Counted from the first letter of the stretch, positions 35,513-44,523 are shown. The stretch: 48,542 nucleotides of DNA from Fen-1298 sp050015675 (GCA_050015675.1 JBEKAY010000028.1:1-48542), one strand, 5' to 3'. The notes: generated from the letters alone by a model not told the origin. Made by a program: numbers and translations.

Positions 35513-38500
35513 TCAGATTGGAAGCCGGATTTCAAATGTCGTCCCTTTTCCTCGTTCGCTTTGGCAGGTTATTGTCCCCCCATGATCTTCAATAACTCTT
35601 CGTGCAATTGCCAAGCCAATTCCCATCCCTTCTGATTTTGTTGAAAAGTTTGGCTCAAATATCTTTGAACGTATCTCTTCCGGAATTCCTAACCCTGTGT
35701 CAGAGATCATGATAAGGCACAATCGCCCTTCTTGAGAAGTACTTATGGTAATTGTTCCTGCTTTTTCGATTGCTTGAATAGCGTTTCTTATAATATTGAT
35801 AAAAACTCCATGAAGTTGATCGCTATCTGCAATCACTTCAACATTCGGAGATGCAAGTTGATCGATGAAGCTAATTCCTTGCACCTCTCTGAATAAATTT
35901 ATCGTTTCCTTTAATAAATTATCAATGCTAACCCGTTCGAATTTTCTTTCTGGCATTTTGGCAAAGTGGGAAAATTCTGTTGCAATACGCGAGAGAGTTT
36001 CAATTTGATCGATCACTGTTTGTGTGACACGCTGGAGAATTTCTTCTCGCTCCGGCGCTCGATCTTTGAATGCGTGTTGCAAATGCTGAATGGAAAGTTT
36101 CATTGGTGTAAGTGGATTTCTGATTTCATGAGCAACTTGTTTCGCCATTTCTTTCCAAGCATTTTCGCGCTCATGTGTAACAAGTTCTTCTCTGCTTGTA
36201 CGCAACTTTGAGATCATATCGTTGAATGACTTGGCAAGTGTGCCAATTTCATCATTTGACTTCACCGATACATTTATATCGAGATTTCCATCGGCAACGT
36301 TTTTTGCCGCACGCGTCAGTTGATTCAGCGGACGTGCAAAGCGTAAGGCAAGCACTCCGCCCCCAGCTAAAGCAATGCCAAAGATAATAGCGTACACGCC
36401 AAAGACGTATGCATTTTGCTGCGATAATTCAGCTTCAATTTCCCTTTGTCTATTCAACGTTGGAATAGCAAGCACGCCAACAACGCTTCCATTTATTGAA
36501 AGCGGTGAATAACCAACAACGTACTCCACGGAGCCAATTTTTTCTTTTGATAGCACATGAGTTCTGTCGTCAAGCATAGTTGAAGCAAAGACTTTTCCGT
36601 TAAGTCGCCCATCTAAAAAGGAAGCTCGATAAAGTTCCGATAGACTGCTTGCTTGAATTGATGTGCCACGATAAATCGAGAAATCAACTCCATACTCGGC
36701 AGCAAGTGCTTCACAGAAATCATCATCTACACCTTTTACAAAATCTTCCTCGTCTGAAACATATGCACTAATTCGATCCTGTAAGCTAGCCAATTTGCTA
36801 TAGAGGTCCAGCTCTCCTCGCTCTTGAACTCGCTCTACAACAAGCTGTTTATTGTAGTAACTCAGTACCACAAGCGGTATAAGTGTTATGCAGGCAAATC
36901 CAATTACAAGCTTGCCTCTAAATCCAAGTGTGGGCATATCATTCTGTATACTCTTCCGAATGCAAAAACATACTCCTATCGCTGCCAAGACGGCGAGACA
37001 GACAAAGAATTCCTTAAGATAACTAAACATATCCCAACGGAAATCCAATTCTTCTAAACTGATTGCTGCTATTCTTTCCGGTGAAGCAACATCTCTCATA
37101 AAGACTGTTTGCGTTTTGTATCCGTTCATTAAAACATCTTTCCACAGAAAAGAATTTGTTGTTTTCTGAAGTTCACTATCTACCTTTGCAGGTAAAAAGC
37201 GTTTTGGGTACAATTTTCTTCCTGTTGAGAAGATCAGCGAATCATTTATAAATTCATGAACCGCAATTTCGCGCACCGCACTATTTTCCAGACGATCTCC
37301 AAACTGTCGAAATGGTTCCGTATCTTCTTCATGAAATATTGTTTTTTGATGTTCCGATACAAGTAACGCAATACTACCAAACAATTGTCCGCTTGAGTCT
37401 CTTATAGTAGTCCACGCTCCATAGAGTTTGCCTAATACTTTCGATTCTGCTCGGTCAATAACATGAACAGCTTCTTCCTCGCCTGCAAAAACCTTTGCAA
37501 GGATATTCTGCTGTTCCGGTTTATTCATCCCGACAACAAACCGATCCAATTCATTCCCTTGCTGATTATACAGAATAAGAGCAGAGTTGTATCCTTCTTT
37601 GCCGATCAGTGATTTCGTCCAAAGAACAAATGCAAGGTTGTTGTCTTTTGCTGTCGAAAGAGAATCTGAGTTCAAATTATTCACATAATTTTCTACAGAT
37701 GTTCGGAGTCCATCCTGCACAAGATAGGTCAACCAACTATCGGAAGGACGCACAAATTCGTTCTCAACAGCTTCCACTTCTTTGCGCTCTCTTTGTCGAA
37801 GTTCTTGATGCAAGAGAGGCGCTCCGATAACAAACGAACCTACAGTAATCCAGACTGCAAGTTTCCATCGCCGTGATGTTACGTCGAGCCCTGCATCTTT
37901 CCAATAGCTGATGAACTCTACAAAAATAAAGCAGATAACAATAAAGATGATTGAACTGAAAAGTGGAATGAATTGAGTCCCATCGAGCAATGAATAAATT
38001 GGAATACCGATAATTATAGAACTGATGAGTATAATTCGCGATTGAGTTTCGGTCTGTGAAAAGTGGGCATCCAGTAATTTTCTTCCGCCATAGAGAAACA
38101 CGGTCGAAACACACAACAAAGAAACACCAAGCATGATAATATTAAAGTACATAAGTGCGGCGGCTCCATTCGGCAGAATCTCTGATGGATTGTTGTACTG
38201 AATTGTTGAATCAAAAATAAAACTCCGCACTGCTTCACCGAATCCTCGAAAAAGCCATAGGATCAGCATCGAAATAAGACAAACGAATACCATAGATCCG
38301 ATTCGTCCAAGACGTAAGTTAAATCTCGTGGTTATTCCTTTTCCTTCATTCTTAAAAATAGTACGTGAAAAAAAGACCCAAGCTGAAACCGCTACGGTTA
38401 ATCCTGTTAGAATAAGTTCGCCGAGCGATGAACTTAATCCCAAAACAAAAGGCGAAGCATATAAATTTGGATTGAAAAGCCATCCACCAAATAGAACTGC

Positions 38501-39415
38501 GGGAATATTTAATTCTCGCCACACGAATCGCACAAACCACAAAGAAAGAATCAGAGCAGTAGTTGTCATCCAACTATGATGTTTATTTGCAATCCACAAT
38601 ATGCATGCGGCTGCAAAAAACAGACAACCACATGCTAAACAAATAGAGATCAATATCATGCACACATCTATGTCTGATGAGGTTACACCGTCTTGAGTAA
38701 TTTCTGCAATAAAGAATTCAGCAATCGTTTTCTTCTCTTGATTGACCACAGGAACGCTGTACTCTCCTTGATGCGCTCTGTACGTTTGAGGAAGTTTGAA
38801 TGTGACTAGTGTGCCTAATGTCTGTGAAAGTTCTGCGGAGAGACTTACTTTCTGAATAAAACGATTTGAAATTGGAGAGTTCACTTCAAGCGGCTCACTT
38901 ACTAATAAAATCAATCTATCTTGAGCTAATCTCTTGCCTACAGTTAAATACGTGCGCAATCCGTTTTGTGTGACATAAACGAATGGTTCGCGATATTTAT
39001 CATCATTCATTCGCTTGTATAATAACGGAATGCTCGGCCCGGTCCACGCAAGAACATTTCCCTGCACGTCGATGAGATCAATGGTTTGATCATCATTTAA
39101 TTTGTAAGAATTAATAGATTGAAATGCTTTGAGTGTAGCAGGCATATCGCTTAAGTGTATACTTGTACACAGTGATGTATCTCTGGATGCAAGCTCAACG
39201 ATTTTTGTTAGCTGTTCGACTCTGGTTTGAAATGCTTCACGAATAACTTCCTCTGCTTGTGTCCTCCGCGCAATACGTTCTGCCTCCCAACGATAATTGA
39301 TCAGCGATGGAATGAAAAGTCTTACCACACCGAGCACACCAGCGATGGCGATACAAATAAAAAAGCCCCACAGCGCGGGGCGGGCATACCTTATGTACCG
39401 ATTTATCATGCCCAT
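35513..39415 (-). CDS. Giant multi-sensor histidine kinase, NtrY-like
   Basis: 1300 residues. N-terminal membrane segment (about 15-38), a first extracytoplasmic sensor (40-245), a block of about seven membrane segments (250-535), a second sensor-like region (540-795), another membrane segment (about 800-820), one at about 836-853, a third extracytoplasmic domain (855-1000), membrane segment 1003-1026, HAMP (about 1027-1075), the phospho-acceptor helix with His1096 (QVAHEIRNPLTPMKLSIQHL) and a C-terminal ATPase with N-box NIIRNAIQAIEKAG (1207-1220), G1 DTGLGIP (1239-1245) and G2 GMGIGLAIARR (1263-1273). The kinase core resembles NtrY. No response regulator gene is adjacent, so it is an orphan kinase here. 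It begins 7 bases after a DUF4783-like gene. Confidence 0.92.
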   Translation of the reverse strand: MGMINRYIRYARPALWGFFICIAIAGVLGVVRLFIPSLINYRWEAERIARRTQAEEVIREAFQTRVEQLTKIVELASRDTSLCTSIHLSDMPATLKAFQSINSYKLNDDQTIDLIDVQGNVLAWTGPSIPLLYKRMNDDKYREPFVYVTQNGLRTYLTVGKRLAQDRLILLVSEPLEVNSPISNRFIQKVSLSAELSQTLGTLVTFKLPQTYRAHQGEYSVPVVNQEKKTIAEFFIAEITQDGVTSSDIDVCMILISICLACGCLFFAAACILWIANKHHSWMTTTALILSLWFVRFVWRELNIPAVLFGGWLFNPNLYASPFVLGLSSSLGELILTGLTVAVSAWVFFSRTIFKNEGKGITTRFNLRLGRIGSMVFVCLISMLILWLFRGFGEAVRSFIFDSTIQYNNPSEILPNGAAALMYFNIIMLGVSLLCVSTVFLYGGRKLLDAHFSQTETQSRIILISSIIIGIPIYSLLDGTQFIPLFSSIIFIVICFIFVEFISYWKDAGLDVTSRRWKLAVWITVGSFVIGAPLLHQELRQRERKEVEAVENEFVRPSDSWLTYLVQDGLRTSVENYVNNLNSDSLSTAKDNNLAFVLWTKSLIGKEGYNSALILYNQQGNELDRFVVGMNKPEQQNILAKVFAGEEEAVHVIDRAESKVLGKLYGAWTTIRDSSGQLFGSIALLVSEHQKTIFHEEDTEPFRQFGDRLENSAVREIAVHEFINDSLIFSTGRKLYPKRFLPAKVDSELQKTTNSFLWKDVLMNGYKTQTVFMRDVASPERIAAISLEELDFRWDMFSYLKEFFVCLAVLAAIGVCFCIRKSIQNDMPTLGFRGKLVIGFACITLIPLVVLSYYNKQLVVERVQERGELDLYSKLASLQDRISAYVSDEEDFVKGVDDDFCEALAAEYGVDFSIYRGTSIQASSLSELYRASFLDGRLNGKVFASTMLDDRTHVLSKEKIGSVEYVVGYSPLSINGSVVGVLAIPTLNRQREIEAELSQQNAYVFGVYAIIFGIALAGGGVLALRFARPLNQLTRAAKNVADGNLDINVSVKSNDEIGTLAKSFNDMISKLRTSREELVTHERENAWKEMAKQVAHEIRNPLTPMKLSIQHLQHAFKDRAPEREEILQRVTQTVIDQIETLSRIATEFSHFAKMPERKFERVSIDNLLKETINLFREVQGISFIDQLASPNVEVIADSDQLHGVFINIIRNAIQAIEKAGTITISTSQEGRLCLIMISDTGLGIPEEIRSKIFEPNFSTKSEGMGIGLAIARRVIEDHGGTITCQSERGKGTTFEIRLPI

Positions 39416-39422
39416 TACTTCA

Positions 39423-39890
39423 TTAATAGATATTGAACTGATTGATGACCCATCGAGAATCCTGTCGTGTTAGTGATACGTACACTTGCACTGATTCTTG
39501 ATTTCCTTTTCGGACATAGACAAGACGGCCCGTCGCGTATGGTGCATTACCTTTTTCATGAATACGGGAAAACGCAAAAGAGACTGGTCTGCGTCCTGAA
39601 AAAAATCCAGAAAGCACTGAAGCTGCTTGATTCATTGAAAAATATCCGCGTTCACCCGAACCTATGGCGATAGAAACCATCGTACCAAGTTCTCCATCAA
39701 ATTCTTCCACCGTACACATCCGTATGCCATATTCAATTTTTTGAAATACAGCTAACACTTTGAAGTGCTGCTGGTCTAAGCGAATAGATGGCGTTCCGAG
39801 TATCTCTTTTGGGGGGAACGTTTCAGATTGCTGTTTTACCTGTGCATGGGAAGAAAAAGAGAAAAGTAATATGACAAACAGCCATTTCAT
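39423..39890 (-). CDS. Small exported DUF4783-like protein
   Basis: 155 residues with a signal peptide (1-16, ending SHAQV). The mature part, about 110 residues, has the rhythm of DUF4783 (NTF2-like) proteins of Bacteroidota: GYFSMNQAASVLSGFFSGRR, then a strand with HEKGN-PYATGRLVYVR and a C-terminal VYVSLTRQDSRWVINQFNIY. Function unknown; NTF2-like folds bind small ligands or partners. Its stop lies 7 bases before the giant kinase start, so the two are probably co-transcribed, and the protein might act as a periplasmic partner of the kinase. The family assignment is from memory of the pattern, without a search. Confidence 0.72.
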   Translation of the reverse strand: MKWLFVILLFSFSSHAQVKQQSETFPPKEILGTPSIRLDQQHFKVLAVFQKIEYGIRMCTVEEFDGELGTMVSIAIGSGERGYFSMNQAASVLSGFFSGRRPVSFAFSRIHEKGNAPYATGRLVYVRKGNQESVQVYVSLTRQDSRWVINQFNIY

Positions 39891-40038
39891 AGTTCGCGTT
39901 CAAATTATCAGAAAACGTGGAGAAAGTCAATCAATGGAAATGAACTAGCTTTTCTTTTCAAAATGTACCTTAAAACTTCTGTCAACATATCTGCGGCAGC
40001 AAAATAAAATAGCCATTAGAAATCTGCACATACATATT

Positions 40039-41325
40039 TTACTTTACGAAGTACATCTTTCCATTATTGATTATACCGATTGCTTTTCCTTTCAATATGC
40101 ATCCGTCAAACGGAGAGTTTTTCGATTTTGAATGGAACGACTGAATGTCCACTGTCCATTCCATTGTTGGATCCAGTAATGTCAAGTTTGCTATTTCACC
40201 TTCCTGAATAGTAATCGTCGGTAAAGAAAGAATACGACGTGGATTGACGGAAAGTTTTTCAATTAATTGAATAAGCGTAAGATAATTTTGATGAACAAGT
40301 TCCGTGATAGACAATCCGATGGCGGTTTCTAAGCCAACGATGCCAAACGGTGCTTGCGCAAATTCAACTTCCTTCTCATCAATTGTATGTGGTGCGTGGT
40401 CAGTTGCAATGACATCAATAATCCCATCGCGTAGCGCTTCTTTTATCGCTTGCACATCTGCCTTCGCACGCAGCGGCGGATTCATTTTCAAGTTCGTATC
40501 AAAACTTTCAACTGCGTCATCCGAAATGGTAAAGTGATGCGGCGCGGCTTCGCACGTAATATTCAACTTTTCTGCTTTCGCTCGGCGTACACAATCAATA
40601 GATCCGATCGTGCTTATGTGTGCAACGTGATATTTCGCTTGCGGTACATAGCGCAGGAGAACCATATCCCGCACAATCATCAATTCTTCGGCAATGGGCG
40701 GAATGCCGGGCATGCCAAGCCGTGTAGATACAAATCCTTCGTTCATCAATCCATTCTTTGTCATCGTAGGCTCTTCTGCATGCTGGATGATAGGCAACCC
40801 ATACATCGACGAGTATTCAAAAATCCGCCTCATCAACTCTGCGTTGGAAATCGGTGCTCCATCATCTGAAAAAGCAACCGCACCAGCTTTTGCCAGCTCA
40901 GCCATCGGCGACAATTCTTCGCCCTTTCGTCCTTTCGACGCAGCAGCAATGGGGTACACATCCACAAGTCCGCCGGTGGCGCGTCTTCCTTCTTCCTGCA
41001 CATAGCGCGCAACAGATTCTTCATCAATTGTCGGATTCGTATTCGGCATACAACATACAGCGGTAAATCCTCCAGCCGCCGCAGAAGCGCAACCTGTTTC
41101 TATAGTTTCTTTGTGTTCATACCCCGGTTCACGTAAGTGCACATGCATATCGATAAATCCAGGGGCTATCACCTTATTTTTCAAATCAATACTTTCATAC
41201 GACTTATCACTGGAAAGAGATGCGCCGATTCGTTCAATCCTTCCATCAACGATCAACATATCCGTGACACTATCTATCCCTTTCACGGGATCAATTAAAC
41301 GACCAGATTTCAAATGAAGTTTCAT
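40039..41325 (-). CDS. pyrC: Dihydroorotase
   Basis: 428 residues from the ATG at 41325, which has AAGGAG 7 bases upstream; a TTG five codons earlier is unlikely. Class I dihydroorotase, closing carbamoyl-aspartate to dihydroorotate in pyrimidine synthesis. Zinc-binding signature DMHVHLREPGYEHKETIETG, then DDGAPI, the IQHAEE segment, AHISTIGSIDCVRRAK and VIATDHAPHTIDEKE with the catalytic Asp and substrate contacts. The length is typical of the TIM-barrel class. Its start lies within 12 bases of the pyrB stop on the same strand; the pyrR-pyrB-pyrC order indicates one operon governed by the PyrR attenuator. Confidence 0.97.
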   Translation of the reverse strand: MKLHLKSGRLIDPVKGIDSVTDMLIVDGRIERIGASLSSDKSYESIDLKNKVIAPGFIDMHVHLREPGYEHKETIETGCASAAAGGFTAVCCMPNTNPTIDEESVARYVQEEGRRATGGLVDVYPIAAASKGRKGEELSPMAELAKAGAVAFSDDGAPISNAELMRRIFEYSSMYGLPIIQHAEEPTMTKNGLMNEGFVSTRLGMPGIPPIAEELMIVRDMVLLRYVPQAKYHVAHISTIGSIDCVRRAKAEKLNITCEAAPHHFTISDDAVESFDTNLKMNPPLRAKADVQAIKEALRDGIIDVIATDHAPHTIDEKEVEFAQAPFGIVGLETAIGLSITELVHQNYLTLIQLIEKLSVNPRRILSLPTITIQEGEIANLTLLDPTMEWTVDIQSFHSKSKNSPFDGCILKGKAIGIINNGKMYFVK

Positions 41326-41336
41326 GTGTAGCTCCT

Positions 41337-42257
41337 TCAATTGGAAGTTCCAAGTAAGTAGAGTACCGACATTCTAATTGCTTCACCATTAGTGACTTGT
41401 TCGAGAATGACAGAATGCGGGCCATCAGCAAGATCAGCTGAAAGTTCAACATCACGATTAATCGGACCAGGATGCATGATGGTAATTGGCTTCAATGCTC
41501 GGTCAACTTTTTCTTTCGTCACACCGAAGTAACGATGGTATTCGCGAAGCGACGGAAAGAGTCCGCTCTTCTGCCGCTCCAGTTGGATGCGAAGAACATT
41601 CAGCACATCGACGTGGGGAATAATATCTTCTAATCTATGATAAACGCGCACGCCAAGATATTCAATGTTCCGCGGAATAAGTGTTGCCGGACCGCACACC
41701 GATATTTCTGCGCCCATAGTTTTTAATCCATAAATATTTGAAAGTGCAACGCGGCTGTGTAAAATGTCGCCAACAATACAGATGCGCAATCCTTCGAGTG
41801 AACCGTGTTTCTCTCGCAGTGTCATCATATCGAGCAATGCTTGCGTAGGATGCTCATGCGCTCCATCGCCTGCATTGATCACATTTGCTTTCACTACACG
41901 TGTTAGAAAGTGCGGGGCACCTGATGCAGAATGACGAATTACAACCATATCGATTTTCATTGCTTCGATGTTGCGAGCTGTGTCCTTCAGCGTCTCGCCC
42001 TTACTTACGCTGCTGCCGGATGCGGTAAAGTTGACTACATCTGCCGAAAGGCGCCGCTCTGCAAGCTCAAAGGAAATTCTTGTACGAGTAGAACTCTCAA
42101 AAAACAAATTCACAATCGTCTTTCCCTGTAGTGGCGGAACCTTTTTAATCGGCCGTTCCAAAACCTCTTTGAATGACGCTGCTGTATCCAGAATGAGTGT
42201 GATATCTTCCTTACTCATTCCTTCCAACCCAAGTAGGTGACGGCTTTCCAGTTTCAT
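41337..42257 (-). CDS. pyrB: Aspartate carbamoyltransferase catalytic chain
   Basis: 306 residues. It joins carbamoyl phosphate and aspartate, the committed step of pyrimidine synthesis. Carbamoyl-phosphate site FFESSTRTRISFE (53-65), GDGAHEHPTQALLDMMTL (about 131-148) with the conserved His and Gln, and HPGPINRDVELSADLADG near the C-terminus (aspartate loop). No regulatory chain (pyrI) is in the window. The start overlaps the pyrR stop by 4 bases (ATGA), so the two are translationally coupled. Confidence 0.97.
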   Translation of the reverse strand: MKLESRHLLGLEGMSKEDITLILDTAASFKEVLERPIKKVPPLQGKTIVNLFFESSTRTRISFELAERRLSADVVNFTASGSSVSKGETLKDTARNIEAMKIDMVVIRHSASGAPHFLTRVVKANVINAGDGAHEHPTQALLDMMTLREKHGSLEGLRICIVGDILHSRVALSNIYGLKTMGAEISVCGPATLIPRNIEYLGVRVYHRLEDIIPHVDVLNVLRIQLERQKSGLFPSLREYHRYFGVTKEKVDRALKPITIMHPGPINRDVELSADLADGPHSVILEQVTNGEAIRMSVLYLLGTSN

Positions 42258-42805
42258 TGTCCATCCTCCTTTTCATCATTTTCAATAAGATAGACTGCGT
42301 CTTCTTCATCTGCTTCAGTCATTGCTACTTGTACTTTCTGCTCACGTGCCGTTGGCACATTCTTTCCAACAAAATCTGCTTTGATTGGCAATTCGCGATG
42401 TCCGCGATCTACCAACACGAGTAATTGAATCACAGACGGACGCCCGAGATCCATCAATGCATTGAGTGCCGAACGAATTGTTCGCCCGGTGAATAGCACG
42501 TCGTCAATCAAAACGATTACTTTTCCGCGAATATCAAAAAGTATTTCTGTGCTTTTTAATTCGGGTTGATCAAGACGGCCGCGCAGATCATCGCGGTAGA
42601 GTGTAATATCCAGTACACCAACCTGCACGTTCATGTTTTCGATTTCTGCTATTTTCGTCGCAACACGATGAGCAAGAAATTCGCCGCGCGTTCTAATCCC
42701 AACGAGCACTACATCCTGGACACCTTTATTTTTCTCCACTACTTCGTGGGAGAGACGGTTGACGGTTCGCCGAAGGCCATCGGCGTCAAGCACTTTTGTT
42801 TTCAT
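42254..42805 (-). CDS. pyrR: Bifunctional pyr operon regulator / uracil phosphoribosyltransferase
   Basis: 183 residues from the third ATG of an ATGATGATG string, which gives the best distance (6 bases) from GGTGG; the first ATG at 42811 would add two residues. PRPP-binding loop VIVLIDDVLFTGRTIRSAL (about 94-112, slightly numbering-dependent), VLVGIRTRGEFLAHR and LLVLVDRGHRELPIKADFVG are PyrR signatures. When UMP is plentiful PyrR binds the leader RNA and favours termination. A matching binding hairpin and terminator lie just upstream (42829-42928), so this PyrR is very likely a true RNA-binding regulator and not only an uracil phosphoribosyltransferase. Confidence 0.97.
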   Translation of the reverse strand: MKTKVLDADGLRRTVNRLSHEVVEKNKGVQDVVLVGIRTRGEFLAHRVATKIAEIENMNVQVGVLDITLYRDDLRGRLDQPELKSTEILFDIRGKVIVLIDDVLFTGRTIRSALNALMDLGRPSVIQLLVLVDRGHRELPIKADFVGKNVPTAREQKVQVAMTEADEEDAVYLIENDEKEDGQ

Positions 42806-42828
42806 CATCATCCACCTTTCTTAATATG

Positions 42829-42867
42829 AAAAAACCCCCAGTTCCAGCGAAATCGGAAAAGGGGGCT
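42829..42867 (-). terminator. pyr attenuator terminator
   Basis: On the minus strand AGCCCCC pairs with GGGGG (42861-42865 with 42835-42839), and an inner TTCC/GGAA adds to the stem; TTTTTT (42834-42829) follows. It lies between the PyrR-binding hairpin and pyrR, 18 bases before the first ATG, so it is a regulatory terminator of the pyr operon. Confidence 0.85.
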
Positions 42868-42906
42868 TTCAATTTGCAATTAGCTATGATGGTGATCATC
42901 ATCCCT

Positions 42907-42928
42907 TTCCTACCTCGCTGGATAGGAA
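42907..42928 (-). promoter_or_regulatory. PyrR-binding anti-antiterminator hairpin
   Basis: Minus strand: TTCCTA-TCCAGCGAGG-TAGGAA, a perfect 6-base stem whose 10-base loop matches the PyrR recognition core TCCNGNGAGG exactly. Its loop bases TCCAGCGA (42922-42915) are complementary to TCGCTGGA in the terminator (42850-42843), which gives the competing antiterminator. This is the standard design of PyrR-controlled attenuation. Confidence 0.85.
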
Positions 42929-42963
42929 TTAAAGGAACTTCTTCAAAGAACATTTTCTACTTG

Positions 42964-43038
42964 TGGGCGCTGCGGGGATCGAACCTGCGACCTTACGCGT
43001 GTGAGGCGTACGCTCTGAACCAGCTGAGCTAAGCGCCC
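42964..43038 (-). tRNA. tRNA-Val (CAC)
   Basis: Minus-strand cloverleaf: acceptor GGGCGCT/AGCGCCC, D arm GCTC...GAGC, anticodon arm TACGC-CTCACAC-GCGTA with anticodon CAC, T loop TTCGATC with one A-C mismatch in the T stem, discriminator A. 75 bases; CCA not encoded. It ends 35 bases before the PyrR-binding hairpin of the pyr operon. Confidence 0.95.
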
Positions 43039-43374
43039 GCAATTTATTGCCTTAAGTTGTTTAATAACATTACAAAGATAGAAAAATATATGTTCTGGTT
43101 CAACCAATATCTATGATAAATAAAAACCACAACCTATATTTAATCAAGTTCCATCGAAAGCATGTTCACAGTGACACACAGATGCTAAAGCAGTAAATGT
43201 AGGTCTCGCTTTCGAGTATTTCCAAAGTTAAAGATTGGGATTGCATTATTCGATCGCATCAATTAACTTTGTAATGAATCAATTATCAGATCATTCCTAA
43301 CCAAGAAATAATAAGCGGACAAAACCAACTTACACAAATCAAGTCAAGTACTTCACAATTCAAAGGAGAAGAAT
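43039..43374. other. Intergenic region upstream of the zinc-finger gene
   Basis: 336 bases with no gene-like frame. It must hold the promoters of tRNA-Val (leftward) and the zinc-finger gene (rightward). I see an AAAGGAG ribosome-binding site before 43375 but no clear promoter boxes. Confidence 0.5.
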
Positions 43375-43611
43375 ATGACAATAAACGCTGATAGTGCTGA
43401 TGTTGGTAATAATGCCATAGAAAGTGTAACGTGTCCGCGATGCAATGGGACTGGCTTATCCGGCTCACATATGAAATGTAAGGACTGCAGGGGGTTCGGT
43501 TTCATCTCTCCTCGAACAATAGAGTGTCAACATTGCAGAGGTACTGGTTTCATGAAAGCCCATGTAACATGTGACCGCTGTGGCGGCTTTGGGAACATAC
43601 CACAGAAGTGA
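43375..43611 (+). CDS. Stand-alone DnaJ-type zinc-finger protein
   Basis: 78 residues with AAAGGAG 7 bases before the ATG. After 17 leading residues the protein is almost only four cysteine repeats: CPRCNGTG (20-27), CKDCRGFG (35-42), CQHCRGTG (51-58) and CDRCGGFG (66-73), which matches the central domain of DnaJ (two zinc sites from four CxxCxGxG repeats). There is no J domain and no C-terminal substrate-binding domain. It could be a small zinc-bound chaperone-like or redox protein. It is a single gene, convergent with the TPR gene. The coding call is strong; the function is unknown. Confidence 0.85.
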   Translation: MTINADSADVGNNAIESVTCPRCNGTGLSGSHMKCKDCRGFGFISPRTIECQHCRGTGFMKAHVTCDRCGGFGNIPQK

Positions 43612-43780
43612 ATTGCTAAAGCTTGTAAGTCATTTTATTTTTCAGGTTTGTGTAACTAACCTGCGATTTGACTCTGCCTCATTCAGTCCGAAATCAATTT
43701 TATTTATTTACGTTGGTCGTAAAGAAAATCAGCAACATTCGTCTATCCCTCCACAAAACGAAGTGCCGTGTCTAACAACA

Positions 43781-44194
43781 CTAATGACAGTATTTGTCCA
43801 GAGCAATTGAGGCAGAGCGATATCCAAGTTGACTCGCAACCTGAAAATCTTCACAAGCTTCCTTACGTTTCTTCACTCCAATTTTTGCCATCCCCCGCAT
43901 ATAGTATGCATCTGCATACTTCGGATTCAATCCAATCGCGCTGTTGAAATCAACAATCGCACCAGAATAATCTTTCAGATTAAATTTATTAATTCCCCGA
44001 TAATGATAAGGCTTCGGCTCTTTTGGATATTGTTCAATCACCTTTGTGAAATCGGTTATTGCACCTTGATAGTCACCCTTAGAAGACTTATTTATCCCAC
44101 TGTCATAAAAGCTGCTCATTACTTGAGCGTGAACATTGATAACACAAAAAAGGTAGATGAAAATGCAATAGATAAAAATGTTGAGTGATTTCAT
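43781..44194 (-). CDS. Small exported TPR protein
   Basis: 137 residues. Signal peptide about 1-23 (IFIYLFCVINVHAQ), then about three tetratricopeptide repeats: DSGINKSSKGDYQGAITDFT (31-50), HYRGINKFNLKDYSGAIVDF (64-83) and YYMRGMAKIGVKKRKEACED (97-116), with the usual Y/A-G-A-P spacing. Such proteins act as protein-binding scaffolds in the periplasm or on the outer membrane; no partner is indicated here. AAGGAG stands 9 bases before the ATG at 44194. Confidence 0.88.
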   Translation of the reverse strand: MKSLNIFIYCIFIYLFCVINVHAQVMSSFYDSGINKSSKGDYQGAITDFTKVIEQYPKEPKPYHYRGINKFNLKDYSGAIVDFNSAIGLNPKYADAYYMRGMAKIGVKKRKEACEDFQVASQLGYRSASIALDKYCH

Positions 44195-44523
44195 TATGCG
44201 ATTCTCCTTTATCGTGAACGTTTCTGGCCACCGTTCCGTTAATCCTTTTGTCGGGATTGTTTAAACTGTAACGAATTTTAGTTCCTAATGCAAGCGAATG
44301 ACATTGTAAGACCTTCGGCTGTCAGAGAGATGGAATGGAAATATGGTAGGAAACGGGTAGTTCTTTTTCATCTCATATTTGAAAAGACATAAAAACAAAG
44401 ACCCCAATAGCGTTAAAAGTATCAGGGTCAATGGGGAGGAGTAAACAATCGCAGCGCACTCGTATAGTACCTTTCTGCTTTGGTTAGCCCGATTACAGAA
44501 ATATTCATTGAAATTTATTCAAA
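44195..44523. other. Intergenic region between the giant secreted protein and the TPR gene
   Basis: 329 bases; it contains the terminator at 44391-44429 and presumably the TPR gene promoter. No gene-like frame was seen. Confidence 0.5.
44391..44429 (-). terminator. Terminator of the giant secreted protein gene
   Basis: On the minus strand GACCC (44429-44425) pairs with GGGTC (44404-44400), with a 2x2 internal loop and three further pairs, then TTTGTTTTT. It lies about 95 bases after the stop codon at 44524. Confidence 0.6.

Noticed and set aside
43643..43663. CAGGTT...AACCTG hairpin between the zinc-finger and TPR genes
   Set aside because: Perfect 6-base stem, but the T tract lies before it on the plus strand and no T tract follows on either strand, so it is not a good intrinsic terminator.
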